Shown here: one piece after another, positions 55,611 through 63,936 of the stretch
How the letters are laid out: each line of letters begins with the position of its first letter
Position numbering within the stretch: the stretch's first letter is position 1
Notes under the pieces: generated by a model
The model's input: the letters and a program-made list of their open reading frames with translations, nothing else
Database searches by the model: none
Told to the model about the DNA's origin: nothing
Position numbers and translations under genes: made by a program
Assembly: GCF_900095855.1 (NCBI RefSeq)
Contig: NZ_FMIY01000001.1
Coordinates: 1-64,000, forward strand
Origin: Megasphaera coli
GTDB lineage: Bacteria; Bacillota; Negativicutes; Veillonellales; Megasphaeraceae
Reading direction: 5' to 3'
Length of the DNA: 64,000 bases

Positions 55611-56999
55611 TTACCAACCTAAGGGAAAGATCAGGAAGTACAGGGAACCTGCAATCCCGGAAAATAACCACAACAAGAAAGTGAAAGGGAGAATATCTTG
55701 GAACTTTATTTTAAACGCGGCCAAATATGCCAAAGCCCAAAACGGTTGGATCAAGTTGGCAACCTGTGCACCCGTACCGTAAGCGTTAATGACCTGATAA
55801 ACGGGAACACCCAATTGTTGTGCGGCAGGAACGAGATACGGCGCTTCAATTACAAACTTCGAACCTGCCGAAGGAACGAAGAAATCCATAATTCCCGTAT
55901 AGACGAAGACAATCCACGGATAGGTTTCAACCGTAGCAATGGAAATAAACCAGTGTGTAATGATTTCGGAAAAGCCGGAATAACTGATAATTCCAAATAT
56001 GCCGGCATACAAGGGAAATTGGATAACAACACCGTAAATCGTACTCGCACCGGTCTTTACGGATTCGACAAAGCTGGCAGGACTTTCATGTAAAAGCATT
56101 GCTAAACCGAAGAAGGTGTAATTGATCGTGTTCAAATTAATTTTGGCGGCCCCTTCGGTAATAAGCAAATTGCCGACCCAAAGTAAAATTAAAATACCTG
56201 CCAGAAAGGTGAGTATCCGCGACTGTTCCATACGCTGTGCCGGTGTCGGCTTTACATTTTTCGCCACACTCGGTGCAGGCTTCGTAAATTCTTCATACAG
56301 GTCTTCCGAAATTTCTACGGCATATTCCTTTTTAGGTTTAATAAGTAAGTAAATAAGAGGCAGGCAAAGCAACTCAAATACCAAAAAAGTCATCATGAAC
56401 GGCGAGAGCGACGTGTGTGTAATGGGAACGACGCCCATAACATTTTCCAGAAAATTTCCCGGCGTTGCCGATAACAAGGGTGCCGCCTGCGATATGCCGT
56501 TGGCCATAATGTTCATGCTTGTATAAGCAATGGCTACAATATACGGGTAATGAAGGCCCATTCCTTTTTTGCGGATTGCAATTTCCTTACCCATAATAAT
56601 GGTCAGCATGAGTCCCATACCCCAGTGAATCCAGGAAATAATACCCGTAATCAGGGCAAAAACAATAATTGTAGCCTTAGGCGTCTTAGGAATGTCAATG
56701 AGCTTAACAATACCTCTTTTTACGGGTTTAGCATCGGAAATAACGAATCCGGTTACCATCATAATGCTCATTTGCATGGCAAAGGTCAAAAGCGACCAAA
56801 AGCCTTTTGCATAGTCATCTACTAATTGCCACGGCCCGTGTTCCGTAAAAATCAAGGAAAGCGTAAAAACCAGGACAGTTAAGATTAACACAAATACCAT
56901 GGAATCCGGAATCCAGCGCAAGCTCCAATTGGTAAATGCATCCATAATCCGCTCTTTTCTGCTCAAAGCGGCTGCAGCACCGGTATTAGGTTGTGCCAT
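55611..56999 (-). CDS. Short-chain fatty acid transporter, AtoE family
   Basis: 462 residues, about twelve membrane helices. WSLRWIPDSMVFVLILTVLVF near the start, GFWSLLTFAMQMSIMMVTGF, ISWIHWGMGLM and DFFVPSAGSKFVIEAPYL are characteristic of AtoE (butyrate/acetoacetate permease). It is the last gene of the sigma-54 operon, 6 bases after the dehydrogenase stop codon region, with the ATG 8 bases from AGGAGG. It presumably imports the acid the operon degrades, or handles the acetoacetate released by BKACE. Confidence 0.92.
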   Translation of the reverse strand: MAQPNTGAAAALSRKERIMDAFTNWSLRWIPDSMVFVLILTVLVFTLSLIFTEHGPWQLVDDYAKGFWSLLTFAMQMSIMMVTGFVISDAKPVKRGIVKLIDIPKTPKATIIVFALITGIISWIHWGMGLMLTIIMGKEIAIRKKGMGLHYPYIVAIAYTSMNIMANGISQAAPLLSATPGNFLENVMGVVPITHTSLSPFMMTFLVFELLCLPLIYLLIKPKKEYAVEISEDLYEEFTKPAPSVAKNVKPTPAQRMEQSRILTFLAGILILLWVGNLLITEGAAKINLNTINYTFFGLAMLLHESPASFVESVKTGASTIYGVVIQFPLYAGIFGIISYSGFSEIITHWFISIATVETYPWIVFVYTGIMDFFVPSAGSKFVIEAPYLVPAAQQLGVPVYQVINAYGTGAQVANLIQPFWALAYLAAFKIKFQDILPFTFLLWLFSGIAGSLYFLIFPLGW

Positions 57000-57025
57000 A
57001 TGAAGGTCCTCCTGTTTCAATCATC

Positions 57026-57949
57026 TTATTTGTCATAAAGCATCTTTATCAGATACGAGTTCAAATTACCGTTTTCCCGCTTAATGGACGTATCATCCCA
57101 TGTATAAAATCCGGAACCCGATTTGAATCCCAGTTTTCCTTCATCCTTCATTTTCACAAGAAGCGGTGACGGTTCATGAGAATCGCAAAGAGATTTTAAA
57201 ATATACTTATGAATGTTATAGGTCAGGTCGGTACCGACCATGTCCGAGTTAACGAGAGGCGGCAGCTGCGGCAAACGCAAGCCGAAACTGTATTTAACGG
57301 CCTTATCCACCGTTTCCGCGTCGGCAATCCCCTGCTCGACAATATAAACGGCTTCCCGCCACAATGCATGCTGCAGCCGATTGGCTACAAATCCGGGAAC
57401 ATCCTTTTGACATATAATCGGCTGTTTCCCTATATCCGCCAACAAATCATATATGATCTGAACCGTTTCTTCCGAAGAGTCTTGAGCCTTAATAACTTCA
57501 ACAAGGGGAATAAGTGTGGCCGGATTCCAAAAGTGAGTACCTACAAAACGCGCTTTATGCTTTATGAGCGCGCTGATTTCCGTCGGACTCATGACGGAAG
57601 AATTGGTGCAGAAAATCGTATCCTCCCTGCAAAGCGTTTCCAGTTTTTCAAATACATGCTGCTTTAACTCCATATCTTCGAAAACGGCTTCCACTACTAC
57701 ATCGACGGTCTTGCAAAAAGACTCCGTCAAGTCATTGACAAAATGAATACGACTGCGCTGTACCGCCGCCTCTTCGGCTGAAATAACATTTTTTTCAACA
57801 AACTCGTCCAAGGATGCTTTTACTTTTCCCAAGGTATTATCGTCTTTAATATCATATAAAAAGACATCATATTCCGTCTTTCGCGAAAAAACTTGTGCAA
57901 TACCGCGCCCCATGAGTCCTGCCCCGTAGACTAAAATATTCTTTTTCAT
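57026..57949 (-). CDS. 3-hydroxyacyl-CoA/3-hydroxyacid dehydrogenase
   Basis: 307 residues. The NAD fold opens VYGAGLMGRGIAQVFS (about 6-21). SVMSPTEIS, RFVGTHFWNPATLIPLVEVI and VPGFVANRLQHALWREAVYIVEQGIA mark the 3-hydroxyacyl-CoA dehydrogenase superfamily, C-terminal half included. L-carnitine dehydrogenase and related 3-hydroxyacid dehydrogenases have the same fold and sit beside BKACE genes. The typical Asn-Pro replaces the HFFNP of beta-oxidation enzymes (here HFWNPATL), which favours a non-CoA or unusual substrate. It lies 12 bases after BKACE. Confidence 0.88.
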   Translation of the reverse strand: MKKNILVYGAGLMGRGIAQVFSRKTEYDVFLYDIKDDNTLGKVKASLDEFVEKNVISAEEAAVQRSRIHFVNDLTESFCKTVDVVVEAVFEDMELKQHVFEKLETLCREDTIFCTNSSVMSPTEISALIKHKARFVGTHFWNPATLIPLVEVIKAQDSSEETVQIIYDLLADIGKQPIICQKDVPGFVANRLQHALWREAVYIVEQGIADAETVDKAVKYSFGLRLPQLPPLVNSDMVGTDLTYNIHKYILKSLCDSHEPSPLLVKMKDEGKLGFKSGSGFYTWDDTSIKRENGNLNSYLIKMLYDK

Positions 57950-57961
57950 GCTCAGTTCTCC

Positions 57962-58828
57962 TCAATGTGATGTTTTATTGGCCAATGCCGTCTTATTTTC
58001 TACACCCAGAATTTGACGCGCTTCATCAGGTGTAGCCACTTCTTTTCCGGCTAAGCGGATAAGATTGACGGCACGTTTTACAAATTCCGCATTACTCTTG
58101 GCCAATACGCCTTTTTTCATCATGACATTGTCTTCCATACCGACGCGAAGATGTCCGCTCATTGCAAGTGTAGCCAGCATAATTGCCATCTGACCGTGCC
58201 CGATACCGACAGCTCCCCACGTTGCATTTTCCGGCAGCAAGCTGCGCATCCAAACCAAGTTGGATACGGTTGCATCAATCCCGCCTTTAACGCCCATGAC
58301 AATTTGGAAATGAAGAGACCCTTCTTTAAGGAAACCTCGCTTCTGTAAATCCAAGGCATTGTAAATCATGCCGGGGTCAAACACTTCAATTTCCGGCTTT
58401 ACGTCATGGCGCTGCATTTCGGTTCCCAATTTTTCCAAAAATTGCGGCGTATTTTCAAAAACGCAGGTGCGCTGCCAGTTCATGGTCCCGCAGTCATAGG
58501 AACCGATTTCGGGATGAAGCTCCTGAATCGGTTTCATGCGCACATCGTCGGGCCAACCCGTACCGCCTGACGTCGTTAAATTCAAGACGATATTCGACTT
58601 GGGGCGAACACCTTTTACAACTTCCTCAAATTTCTCGTAAGCCATAGATGCCTTGTGCTCATCATCTCGCACATGTATGTGCGCAATGCTTGCACCCGCT
58701 TCAGCACAAGCCAGAATATCTTCAATAATTTCCGGCGGATCGAGGGGTACGGCCGGATTATGCTGTTTCTGCGGGTATGCACCTGTCGTAGCAACTGTCA
58801 ACATAATCTTATCGGATAAATCGTTCAT
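57962..58828 (-). CDS. Beta-keto acid cleavage enzyme (BKACE/Kce family)
   Basis: 288 residues, a TIM barrel. TTGAYPQKQHNPAVPLDPPEI, AEAGASIAHIHVRDDEHKAS (zinc histidines in HIHVRD, about 46-50), NLTTSGG and VGIGHGQMAIMLATLAMSGH with the late DNVMMKKG are family marks. BKACE enzymes react a 3-keto acid with acetyl-CoA to give acetoacetate and a new acyl-CoA. Kce in lysine fermentation is the prototype. The other lysine genes (kamA, kamDE, kdd, kal) are not here, so the substrate is probably a different 3-keto acid made by the neighbour dehydrogenase. It is the first gene of the operon, with AGGAGG before the ATG. Confidence 0.92.
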   Translation of the reverse strand: MNDLSDKIMLTVATTGAYPQKQHNPAVPLDPPEIIEDILACAEAGASIAHIHVRDDEHKASMAYEKFEEVVKGVRPKSNIVLNLTTSGGTGWPDDVRMKPIQELHPEIGSYDCGTMNWQRTCVFENTPQFLEKLGTEMQRHDVKPEIEVFDPGMIYNALDLQKRGFLKEGSLHFQIVMGVKGGIDATVSNLVWMRSLLPENATWGAVGIGHGQMAIMLATLAMSGHLRVGMEDNVMMKKGVLAKSNAEFVKRAVNLIRLAGKEVATPDEARQILGVENKTALANKTSH

Positions 58829-58896
58829 TTTCTTTTCCTCCTATCAGCTCTATTGCAATCCATTCATAGTTTGAGGATTGTTTCTGCTATATAGTC

Positions 58897-58914
58897 ATGA
58901 AACTTTCGTGCCAA
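58897..58914 (-). promoter_or_regulatory. Sigma-54 promoter of the BKACE operon
   Basis: TTGGCACGAAAGTTTCAT on the minus strand matches the -24 element TTGGCACG perfectly; the -12 element reads TTTC in place of TTGC, with the right spacing. It lies about 70 bases before the BKACE start codon. Confidence 0.75.
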
Positions 58915-58950
58915 TCTCAAATGCCGTAATGCAGCCGTTTTCTCAGTATG

Positions 58951-59002
58951 AAAAGTGTAAAGTGACTTTACACTTTTACAGGTTGTAAAGCACAAGTTTA
59001 CA
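58951..59002. promoter_or_regulatory. Activator-binding sites upstream of the BKACE operon
   Basis: A perfect inverted repeat AAAAGTGTAAAG-TGA-CTTTACACTTTT (58951-58977, 12-bp arms) and a second one, TGTAAA-N7-TTTACA (58984-59002), share the core TGTAAA/TTTACA. They sit about 40-90 bases upstream of the -24 element, right for an enhancer-binding protein. The sigma-54 activator nearby is the likely ligand. Confidence 0.75.
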
Positions 59003-59039
59003 GTTTTATGCTGTAAGGTTCCGGTCCGAATACACGCAA

Positions 59040-59083
59040 AAATGCCCCGTTCACGCTGTTTGCATGAACGGGGCATTTAAATT
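59040..59083 (-). terminator. Terminator after the trpA relic
   Basis: Perfect 14-bp stem (59040-59053 with 59065-59078), followed on the minus strand by TTTTTGCG. It follows the trpA relic and separates it from the sigma-54 operon. Confidence 0.9.
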
Positions 59084-59122
59084 TACCCAAACCGCTTTAC
59101 CTGTACTTTTCTCATTTCTATT

Positions 59123-59520
59123 TTATTCTTTCGCCTTTTCCACTGCTTCTTTCATCATCTTCACATAGTCGTAAATGTACGGACCGGCTTCAGCGCCGTG
59201 TTCCGCAATGATGTCTACGATAGCGCTGCCGACGATGACGCCGTCCGCTATTCGGGCAACGGTCTCGGCTTGTACGGGTGTATTGATGCCGAAGCCCACT
59301 GCCGCCGGAGTGTCCGTAACGGAACGGACGTGCCGAATAATTTCGCTTAGATCCGTTGTAATTTCCGCGCGCGTTCCCGTAACACCGAGAGACGACACGA
59401 TATAAAGAAAGCCGCCGCTTGTCCGGGCAATTTTCCAAATCCGTCCACACGACGTCGGTGCAATCATGGAGATAAGGGAAACCCCAATTCATGTTTCTTT
59501 ATTTTATCTAGCGTCTCTGC
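59123..59520 (-). pseudogene. trpA: Relic of trpA (tryptophan synthase alpha, C-terminal part)
   Basis: The intact frame (59467-59123, 114 residues) is the C-terminal part of TrpA: SMIAPTS, FLYIVSSLGVTGTRAEITTDL, TDTPAAVGFGINTPVQAE, IADGVIVGSAIVDII. Upstream, ETLDKIKKHELG continues the TrpA reading in another frame, so a base is missing near 59482 in a GGGG/TTTCCC run. Further upstream the similarity stops. About 60% of the gene, with its catalytic acids, is gone. The old terminator survives. No other trp biosynthesis gene is left here. It cannot make an active subunit. Confidence 0.8.
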
Positions 59521-59585
59521 AAATATCTTATTTGGCCAAAACCCTAGCCTCTTTTTTTCTTCTCCTACGCTCAAAATATAATTCT

Positions 59586-59752
59586 TTATTTAATAAAACT
59601 TGCAACTACCAATACTAATGTCCCAATACTTGCCGACACAATACTCGTCAATACAATAATCGATTCCGCGGAATCTTCGCTTCCATTAAATTACAATGCC
59701 ACGCCTACTATAACACTATCAGTACTTATAATATAATGCTCTTTATCCTAAC
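59586..59752 (-). pseudogene. Possible relic of a membrane transporter gene
   Basis: The minus strand reads STDSVIVGVAL, stop, FNGSEDSAESIIVLTSIVSAS and IGTLVLVVASFIK, stop: a hydrophobic end resembling the last helix of an auxin-efflux-carrier/malonate-type permease. It has an internal stop, no start and lower GC than its neighbours. This is a weak call; it may be chance AT-rich sequence. Nothing else is seen between the trpA relic and panE. Confidence 0.3.
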
Positions 59753-59763
59753 TTAAATACATA

Positions 59764-60672
59764 TTATACACCCGTATGTTTCAAGGCTTCGTAGAATCGT
59801 TCCGATACGGGAACGGGCACATGCAGCTTATGGGCCAACCGCACGAGGTAACCGCTGAAGGTTTCCACTTCGGTTCTGCGTCCGGACATGACATCGCGGG
59901 CCATGGAACTCGTCGAGTTTTTATCGTTCCGCGGTCCCATGATTTTTTCATATATTGACTGCGGCAGATCTGCCGCCAGGCTTACGCCGTCCGCAACGGC
60001 AACGGCATAAGCTTCGTCAATGAGATCACGAAATTCGGTCAGCCGCTCGCCTTGCGAAAGATCGGCAATGTTCGCCTTATAGTAGGCTGTAATGACGTTA
60101 TAAGCGCAGTTGAGAATGTATTTGCTCCATGCGGCGGCCTGCATATCCTCGGGAATAAAGCAGGTCATCTCGCCGGGATGATGGAGCAGGGCTCGCACCC
60201 TTTCGGCCGCTCCCGCCGTCTTCGAGCTTACACCCATACGGGCAAAGCCGCCGCTTTCCGTAATGGAATAGTCGTCGTTGAATAAAGATGTAATGTACAT
60301 GACCGAATCGACGACGATGCCGTGCGAAAGTATCTCCGCCGTAACGGCGGCATGATCCAGTCCGTTCATGACGGGAACGACGAGCGTCTTCTCGCCGATA
60401 CACGGCTCTACGGAACGAAGCGCTTCGACAAGAGAATAATTTTTGACACACACGAAGACGATGTCCGCCATGCCGATTATTGCGGCATCATCCGTCACGG
60501 CGGGATGAAAAACATGCTCTCCCATATAGGCGCTGTGCAGAACAAGCCCTTTATGCCGAAGTGCTTCCTTACGCCCTCCTCTGGCGACGAGTGTCACGTC
60601 TTCGTCGTTCTTACACAAAACGGACGCAACGTAACCGCCTACACCGCCGATACCGATGACAACACATTTCAT
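59764..60672 (-). CDS. 2-dehydropantoate 2-reductase (PanE/ApbA family)
   Basis: 302 residues. The NADPH fold opens VVIGIGGVGGYVASVLC (about 3-19), the catalytic lysine region is VFVCVKNYSLVEAL, and the C-domain has WSKYILNCAYNVITAYY and SSMARDVMSGRRTEVETFSGYLVRL. It reduces ketopantoate to pantoate for coenzyme A, or is one of several related reductases. The ATG at 60672 follows GGGAGG; the longer frame upstream overlaps the promoter region and was not used. Probably monocistronic. Confidence 0.88.
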   Translation of the reverse strand: MKCVVIGIGGVGGYVASVLCKNDEDVTLVARGGRKEALRHKGLVLHSAYMGEHVFHPAVTDDAAIIGMADIVFVCVKNYSLVEALRSVEPCIGEKTLVVPVMNGLDHAAVTAEILSHGIVVDSVMYITSLFNDDYSITESGGFARMGVSSKTAGAAERVRALLHHPGEMTCFIPEDMQAAAWSKYILNCAYNVITAYYKANIADLSQGERLTEFRDLIDEAYAVAVADGVSLAADLPQSIYEKIMGPRNDKNSTSSMARDVMSGRRTEVETFSGYLVRLAHKLHVPVPVSERFYEALKHTGV

Positions 60673-60768
60673 ATATACCTCCCGGAAAGATTCCGCAAAT
60701 ACATGCGGGATTGATACGGAAATCATGAATCTCTTTCATTATATCACAATCATTTCTATGCTATAATA

Positions 60769-60777
60769 AGGTCAATC
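60769..60777 (+). promoter_or_regulatory. Promoter of the M48 protease gene
   Basis: Extended -10 TGC-TATAAT 36 bases before the start codon, with a weak -35. Confidence 0.55.
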
Positions 60778-60812
60778 GTATAATCACAGGCATATATACA
60801 GGAGGCTTTTAT

Positions 60813-61904
60813 ATGAATGGGAACTCGCTGAAACATGCTATAAAGTCAAGTGTTATGGCCGGCGCCTTGGCATTTTCTTTTGCTGCGGCTCTGCCGGCAA
60901 CTCAGCCCGCACAGGCTATCGACTGGGCAGGCCTTGCCGGCGCGGGCGTGCAATACATCGAATTGGAAAAGGAATTAAAATATCTCGATAATCAAGGGCG
61001 CAACGAATTCTTTGAACAATTGAAGCAAAAGTACGGCGTCAATACGGATCCGCAGGCAAACGCCATGTTGGACCGCATTATGACACGCCTGTCCGCCTCC
61101 ATTGCGAAATCCGATCCGTCCATTACGAAAAAACCGTACAATTACTTCGTCAATAACGACACGAGCTTTAACGCCTTCTGCACCATCGGACATAACCTCA
61201 GCATCAACATCGGTGCTTTTGAACCGCTCAATTATAATGAAAACGAAATCGCCTTCGTTCTCGCCCATGAATTGGGTCACGGCCAAAAAGGCCATCCTAT
61301 TCAGGGCATTCGTAAACAAATGCCTCTCGTTTTGGCAAGCGCGGCCGTCGGCGGCAACTATTCGAGCCAACTCGTGGCCGGCATTTTGGCGCAAGTCGGC
61401 TCGGCAAAATTAATTACAAAGCCTATGGAAAAGCAAGCCGACGAGCTGGCTTTCGGCTATGCCGTAGGGGCCGGCTACAACATCGGTGCCGGCGCCGCCG
61501 TATGGCAACGCGTCCTCGACAAAAATCCCGGTGAATCAGGCGGCGGTTTGTCCGATCTCTTCAATGATCATCCCACCACCGTTTCTCGCCGCGATAAGTA
61601 CAGCAAAGATATTACGGAATGGAGCAGCAAGGTCGTCAAGGTCAATGCCGACACGGGTATGATATCCCTGCACGGCAAGGACTGGTATCAACCGGAAGAC
61701 ATTGCTGCCATGAGCGGTAAAGAACGGGCGTATCTTATTGCGGGCAATCTCTCCGCCGTGTATCACGACGGCAAAAAGCCGGCATCCGGCGACGTCCGTA
61801 CGGGCAGCGACAATCTTCTTTATGTAGGCGAACAGCCGATTATGGATTTGGCGCCTGTCAAAAACCCGTCCAAAATAACGGAAAATCTGAAAAAACTCAT
61901 TTAA
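60813..61904 (+). CDS. Exported M48-family zinc metalloprotease
   Basis: 363 residues. A signal peptide (about 1-35, ending AQA) leads to a mature protease with zinc motif HELGH (H152-H156) and a third ligand in EKQAD (about E206). IDWAGLAGAGVQYIELEKELKYLD at the start and the LINEGE-type family layout resemble outer-membrane/periplasmic quality-control proteases such as BepA and LoiP, here without a TPR domain. It likely works in the periplasm on misfolded envelope proteins; the role is inferred. AGGAGG precedes the ATG. The NYN gene follows after 30 bases. Confidence 0.87.
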   Translation: MNGNSLKHAIKSSVMAGALAFSFAAALPATQPAQAIDWAGLAGAGVQYIELEKELKYLDNQGRNEFFEQLKQKYGVNTDPQANAMLDRIMTRLSASIAKSDPSITKKPYNYFVNNDTSFNAFCTIGHNLSINIGAFEPLNYNENEIAFVLAHELGHGQKGHPIQGIRKQMPLVLASAAVGGNYSSQLVAGILAQVGSAKLITKPMEKQADELAFGYAVGAGYNIGAGAAVWQRVLDKNPGESGGGLSDLFNDHPTTVSRRDKYSKDITEWSSKVVKVNADTGMISLHGKDWYQPEDIAAMSGKERAYLIAGNLSAVYHDGKKPASGDVRTGSDNLLYVGEQPIMDLAPVKNPSKITENLKKLI

Positions 61905-61934
61905 TTACAACTCGAAGGAGAGTCTGCAACCGGT

Positions 61935-62783
61935 ATGAACCAAGAGATGAAATTGGCCGTTCTCATTGACGCCGAAAATATTTCCAACAAATACATTGAT
62001 GTAATTCTTTCGGAAGCGAATAACCTCGGCAATATCGTCTATAAACGAATTTACGGCAACTGGACGACACCGCAAATGTCATCGTGGCGAAATATTATTC
62101 TTGACAACGCCATTCAGCCGATTCAACAATACAGCAATACTATTCGCAAAAACTCATCCGACTCGGCCCTGATTATCGATACGATGGATTTACTCTACCA
62201 AAGTGAGCTCGATGCCTTTTGCATAGTCTCGTCCGACAGCGATTTTACGCGTCTTGCGTCAAGGCTGCGGGAATCGCAAAAATACGTCCTCGGCATGGGC
62301 GAAAGCAAAACGCCCCGTTCCTTTATTTCGGCGTGTAATAAGTTCCTCTACCTCGACGTGTTGTGGGAAGAATCGGAAGAAGAACACCACCACGAAGAAG
62401 ACGCGACGGCGACACAGGCCGAAAAAAGCCACGCCTCTCAGCTGCCGCTTCCTGCCGACGGCGGTTCCGCCTTTGACAGAACCCTCGGCAAGGATCCTTC
62501 CACCATAAAACAGGCTCTCATCAAGCTGACCGAAGAAAATTCGGATGAAGACGGATGGATTTTCTCGGGGACTCTCGGCAATCTTTTGAATAAGCAGTTT
62601 TCCGACTTTGATGTCCGTAACTTCGGCTTCAAAAAGTTCGTCCCTTTCATTGAATCTCTTGACCTCTTTGATGTCTACACAATGACGGATGAAAAGAATA
62701 CAGCCATCAAACACAATTATTTTCGCGTCAAAGCGGATAAAAAAAAGTACAAGCACAGATCGACTTACAAAAAATCAAAGTAA
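61935..62783 (+). CDS. NYN-domain putative RNase with LOTUS/OST-HTH domain
   Basis: 282 residues. The N-terminal NYN/PIN-like domain (about 5-140) has VLIDAENISNKYID, DSALIIDTMDLLY and FCIVSSDSDFTRLASRLRE with the conserved acidic residues of MARF1-like nucleases. An acidic, His-rich linker (about 150-180, EEHHHEED) follows. The C-terminal OST-HTH/LOTUS domain (about 185-262) has GWIFSGTLGNLLNKQF, thought to bind RNA. A single-chain RNA-processing or defence-type nuclease is likely, but targets in bacteria are unknown. The SD GAAGGAG is 14 bases from ATG, rather far. It may share the M48 transcript. Confidence 0.87.
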   Translation: MNQEMKLAVLIDAENISNKYIDVILSEANNLGNIVYKRIYGNWTTPQMSSWRNIILDNAIQPIQQYSNTIRKNSSDSALIIDTMDLLYQSELDAFCIVSSDSDFTRLASRLRESQKYVLGMGESKTPRSFISACNKFLYLDVLWEESEEEHHHEEDATATQAEKSHASQLPLPADGGSAFDRTLGKDPSTIKQALIKLTEENSDEDGWIFSGTLGNLLNKQFSDFDVRNFGFKKFVPFIESLDLFDVYTMTDEKNTAIKHNYFRVKADKKKYKHRSTYKKSK

Positions 62784-62797
62784 AATTCAAGCAAAAA

Positions 62798-62849
62798 ACC
62801 GTATGCATCGACGGCGATAATGAAGCCCCTTGCATACGGTCTTTCTTTT
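62798..62849 (+). terminator. Terminator after the NYN gene
   Basis: ACCGTATGCA and TGCATACGGT form a perfect 10-bp stem around a 23-base loop, followed by CTTTCTTTTT. Confidence 0.85.
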
Positions 62850-62997
62850 TATAATGTGTCAATTTCCTAATTTGCGGCGCAGTATTTGCAGGAAAGTATT
62901 CTTTTATCCCCTTGGTGGGCTTGTTCGTTTCTTTTTTTTCCTGCATACTGACAAGTATAAAAATAATATTATAAATTTTAAATATCAAGGTCGGTTC

Positions 62998-63936
62998 ATG
63001 AATTTTTATTTTTTCCGTTCGCTCTTACACCTTATTATCATACTCTTCGGCGTCTCCCTCATCTCTTTCGCACTCATGCATATCGGTACAATCGATACGG
63101 TCGATTTGCTTTACAGCCAATATGGCGGCACGACGGAAGAGCCCCTTACGGCAAAACGGATTGCCCTTGGCTTGAATGAGCCCATAGTCACGCAATATAT
63201 TCACTGGATTTCTCAAATCTGCAGCGGTGACTTCGGCACGTCTTTCGTCTCGGGCAGGCCGGTCAGTGAAATTTTGGCGGCCAAAATTCCCGGTACGGCC
63301 CTGCTCATGCTCACATCAACCGCACTGTCCGTCTGCCTTTCCCTGCCTTTAGGAATTATAAGTGCCGTAAAAAAAGACCGCTTTCCCGATTACGGCTGCC
63401 GGATCTTTTCTTTTATAGGCACGTCTCTGCCCGATTTTTGCATCGGCCTGCTGATTCTATACTGCTTGGTTGCGCAAGGTTCGGGAAAGGAGCTTTTTTC
63501 ACCGTCATTACCGATCTTGCCGACGTTGACCCTGTCCGTCGTCATTTCCGCAAAATATACGCGCCAAATACGCGCTCTCTTTTTGGAAGAACTGAATAAA
63601 TCCTACGTAAAAGCGGCACTGGCCCGAGGCATTCCGCCCCGCTTTATCTGGATGCATTATATTTTACCGGCTCTCACGGCACCGCTGCTGACTATCCTCG
63701 CCTTATCCGTCGGTTCTCTTCTTGGCGGAACGGCCGTCGTAGAGACCATATTTCGCTGGGACGGCCTCGGCAGGGCAGCGGTCGAAGCTATTTCTCTGCG
63801 CGATTATCCGATCATTCAGGCCTATGTACTCTGGTCAACGTCAGTATACGTAAGCGCCAACTTTTTAGCCGATATGTTGGGGCGCAAAATCAATCCCGGC
63901 CGTGCTGACACGAGGGAAAAAGAGGTATTGTCATGA
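62998..63936 (+). CDS. ABC permease, DppB/NikB family
   Basis: 312 residues, six membrane helices. The family opening (FRSLLHLIIILFGVSLISFALMHI), GLNEPIVTQYIHWISQICSGDFGTSF and the late EAA loop ALARGIPPRFIWMHYILPALTAPLLT are clear. It is the first permease of a peptide or nickel importer. The ATG at 62998 has only AAGGT before it; the longer upstream frame starts inside the NYN terminator. The next gene overlaps its stop. Substrate cannot be told without the binding protein. Confidence 0.9.
   Translation: MNFYFFRSLLHLIIILFGVSLISFALMHIGTIDTVDLLYSQYGGTTEEPLTAKRIALGLNEPIVTQYIHWISQICSGDFGTSFVSGRPVSEILAAKIPGTALLMLTSTALSVCLSLPLGIISAVKKDRFPDYGCRIFSFIGTSLPDFCIGLLILYCLVAQGSGKELFSPSLPILPTLTLSVVISAKYTRQIRALFLEELNKSYVKAALARGIPPRFIWMHYILPALTAPLLTILALSVGSLLGGTAVVETIFRWDGLGRAAVEAISLRDYPIIQAYVLWSTSVYVSANFLADMLGRKINPGRADTREKEVLS

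Noticed and set aside
57962-58828. Plain lysine-fermentation locus (kce with kdd)
   Set aside because: No aminomutase, kdd or kal genes are near and the neighbour dehydrogenase is of the 3-hydroxyacyl type, not Kdd-like.
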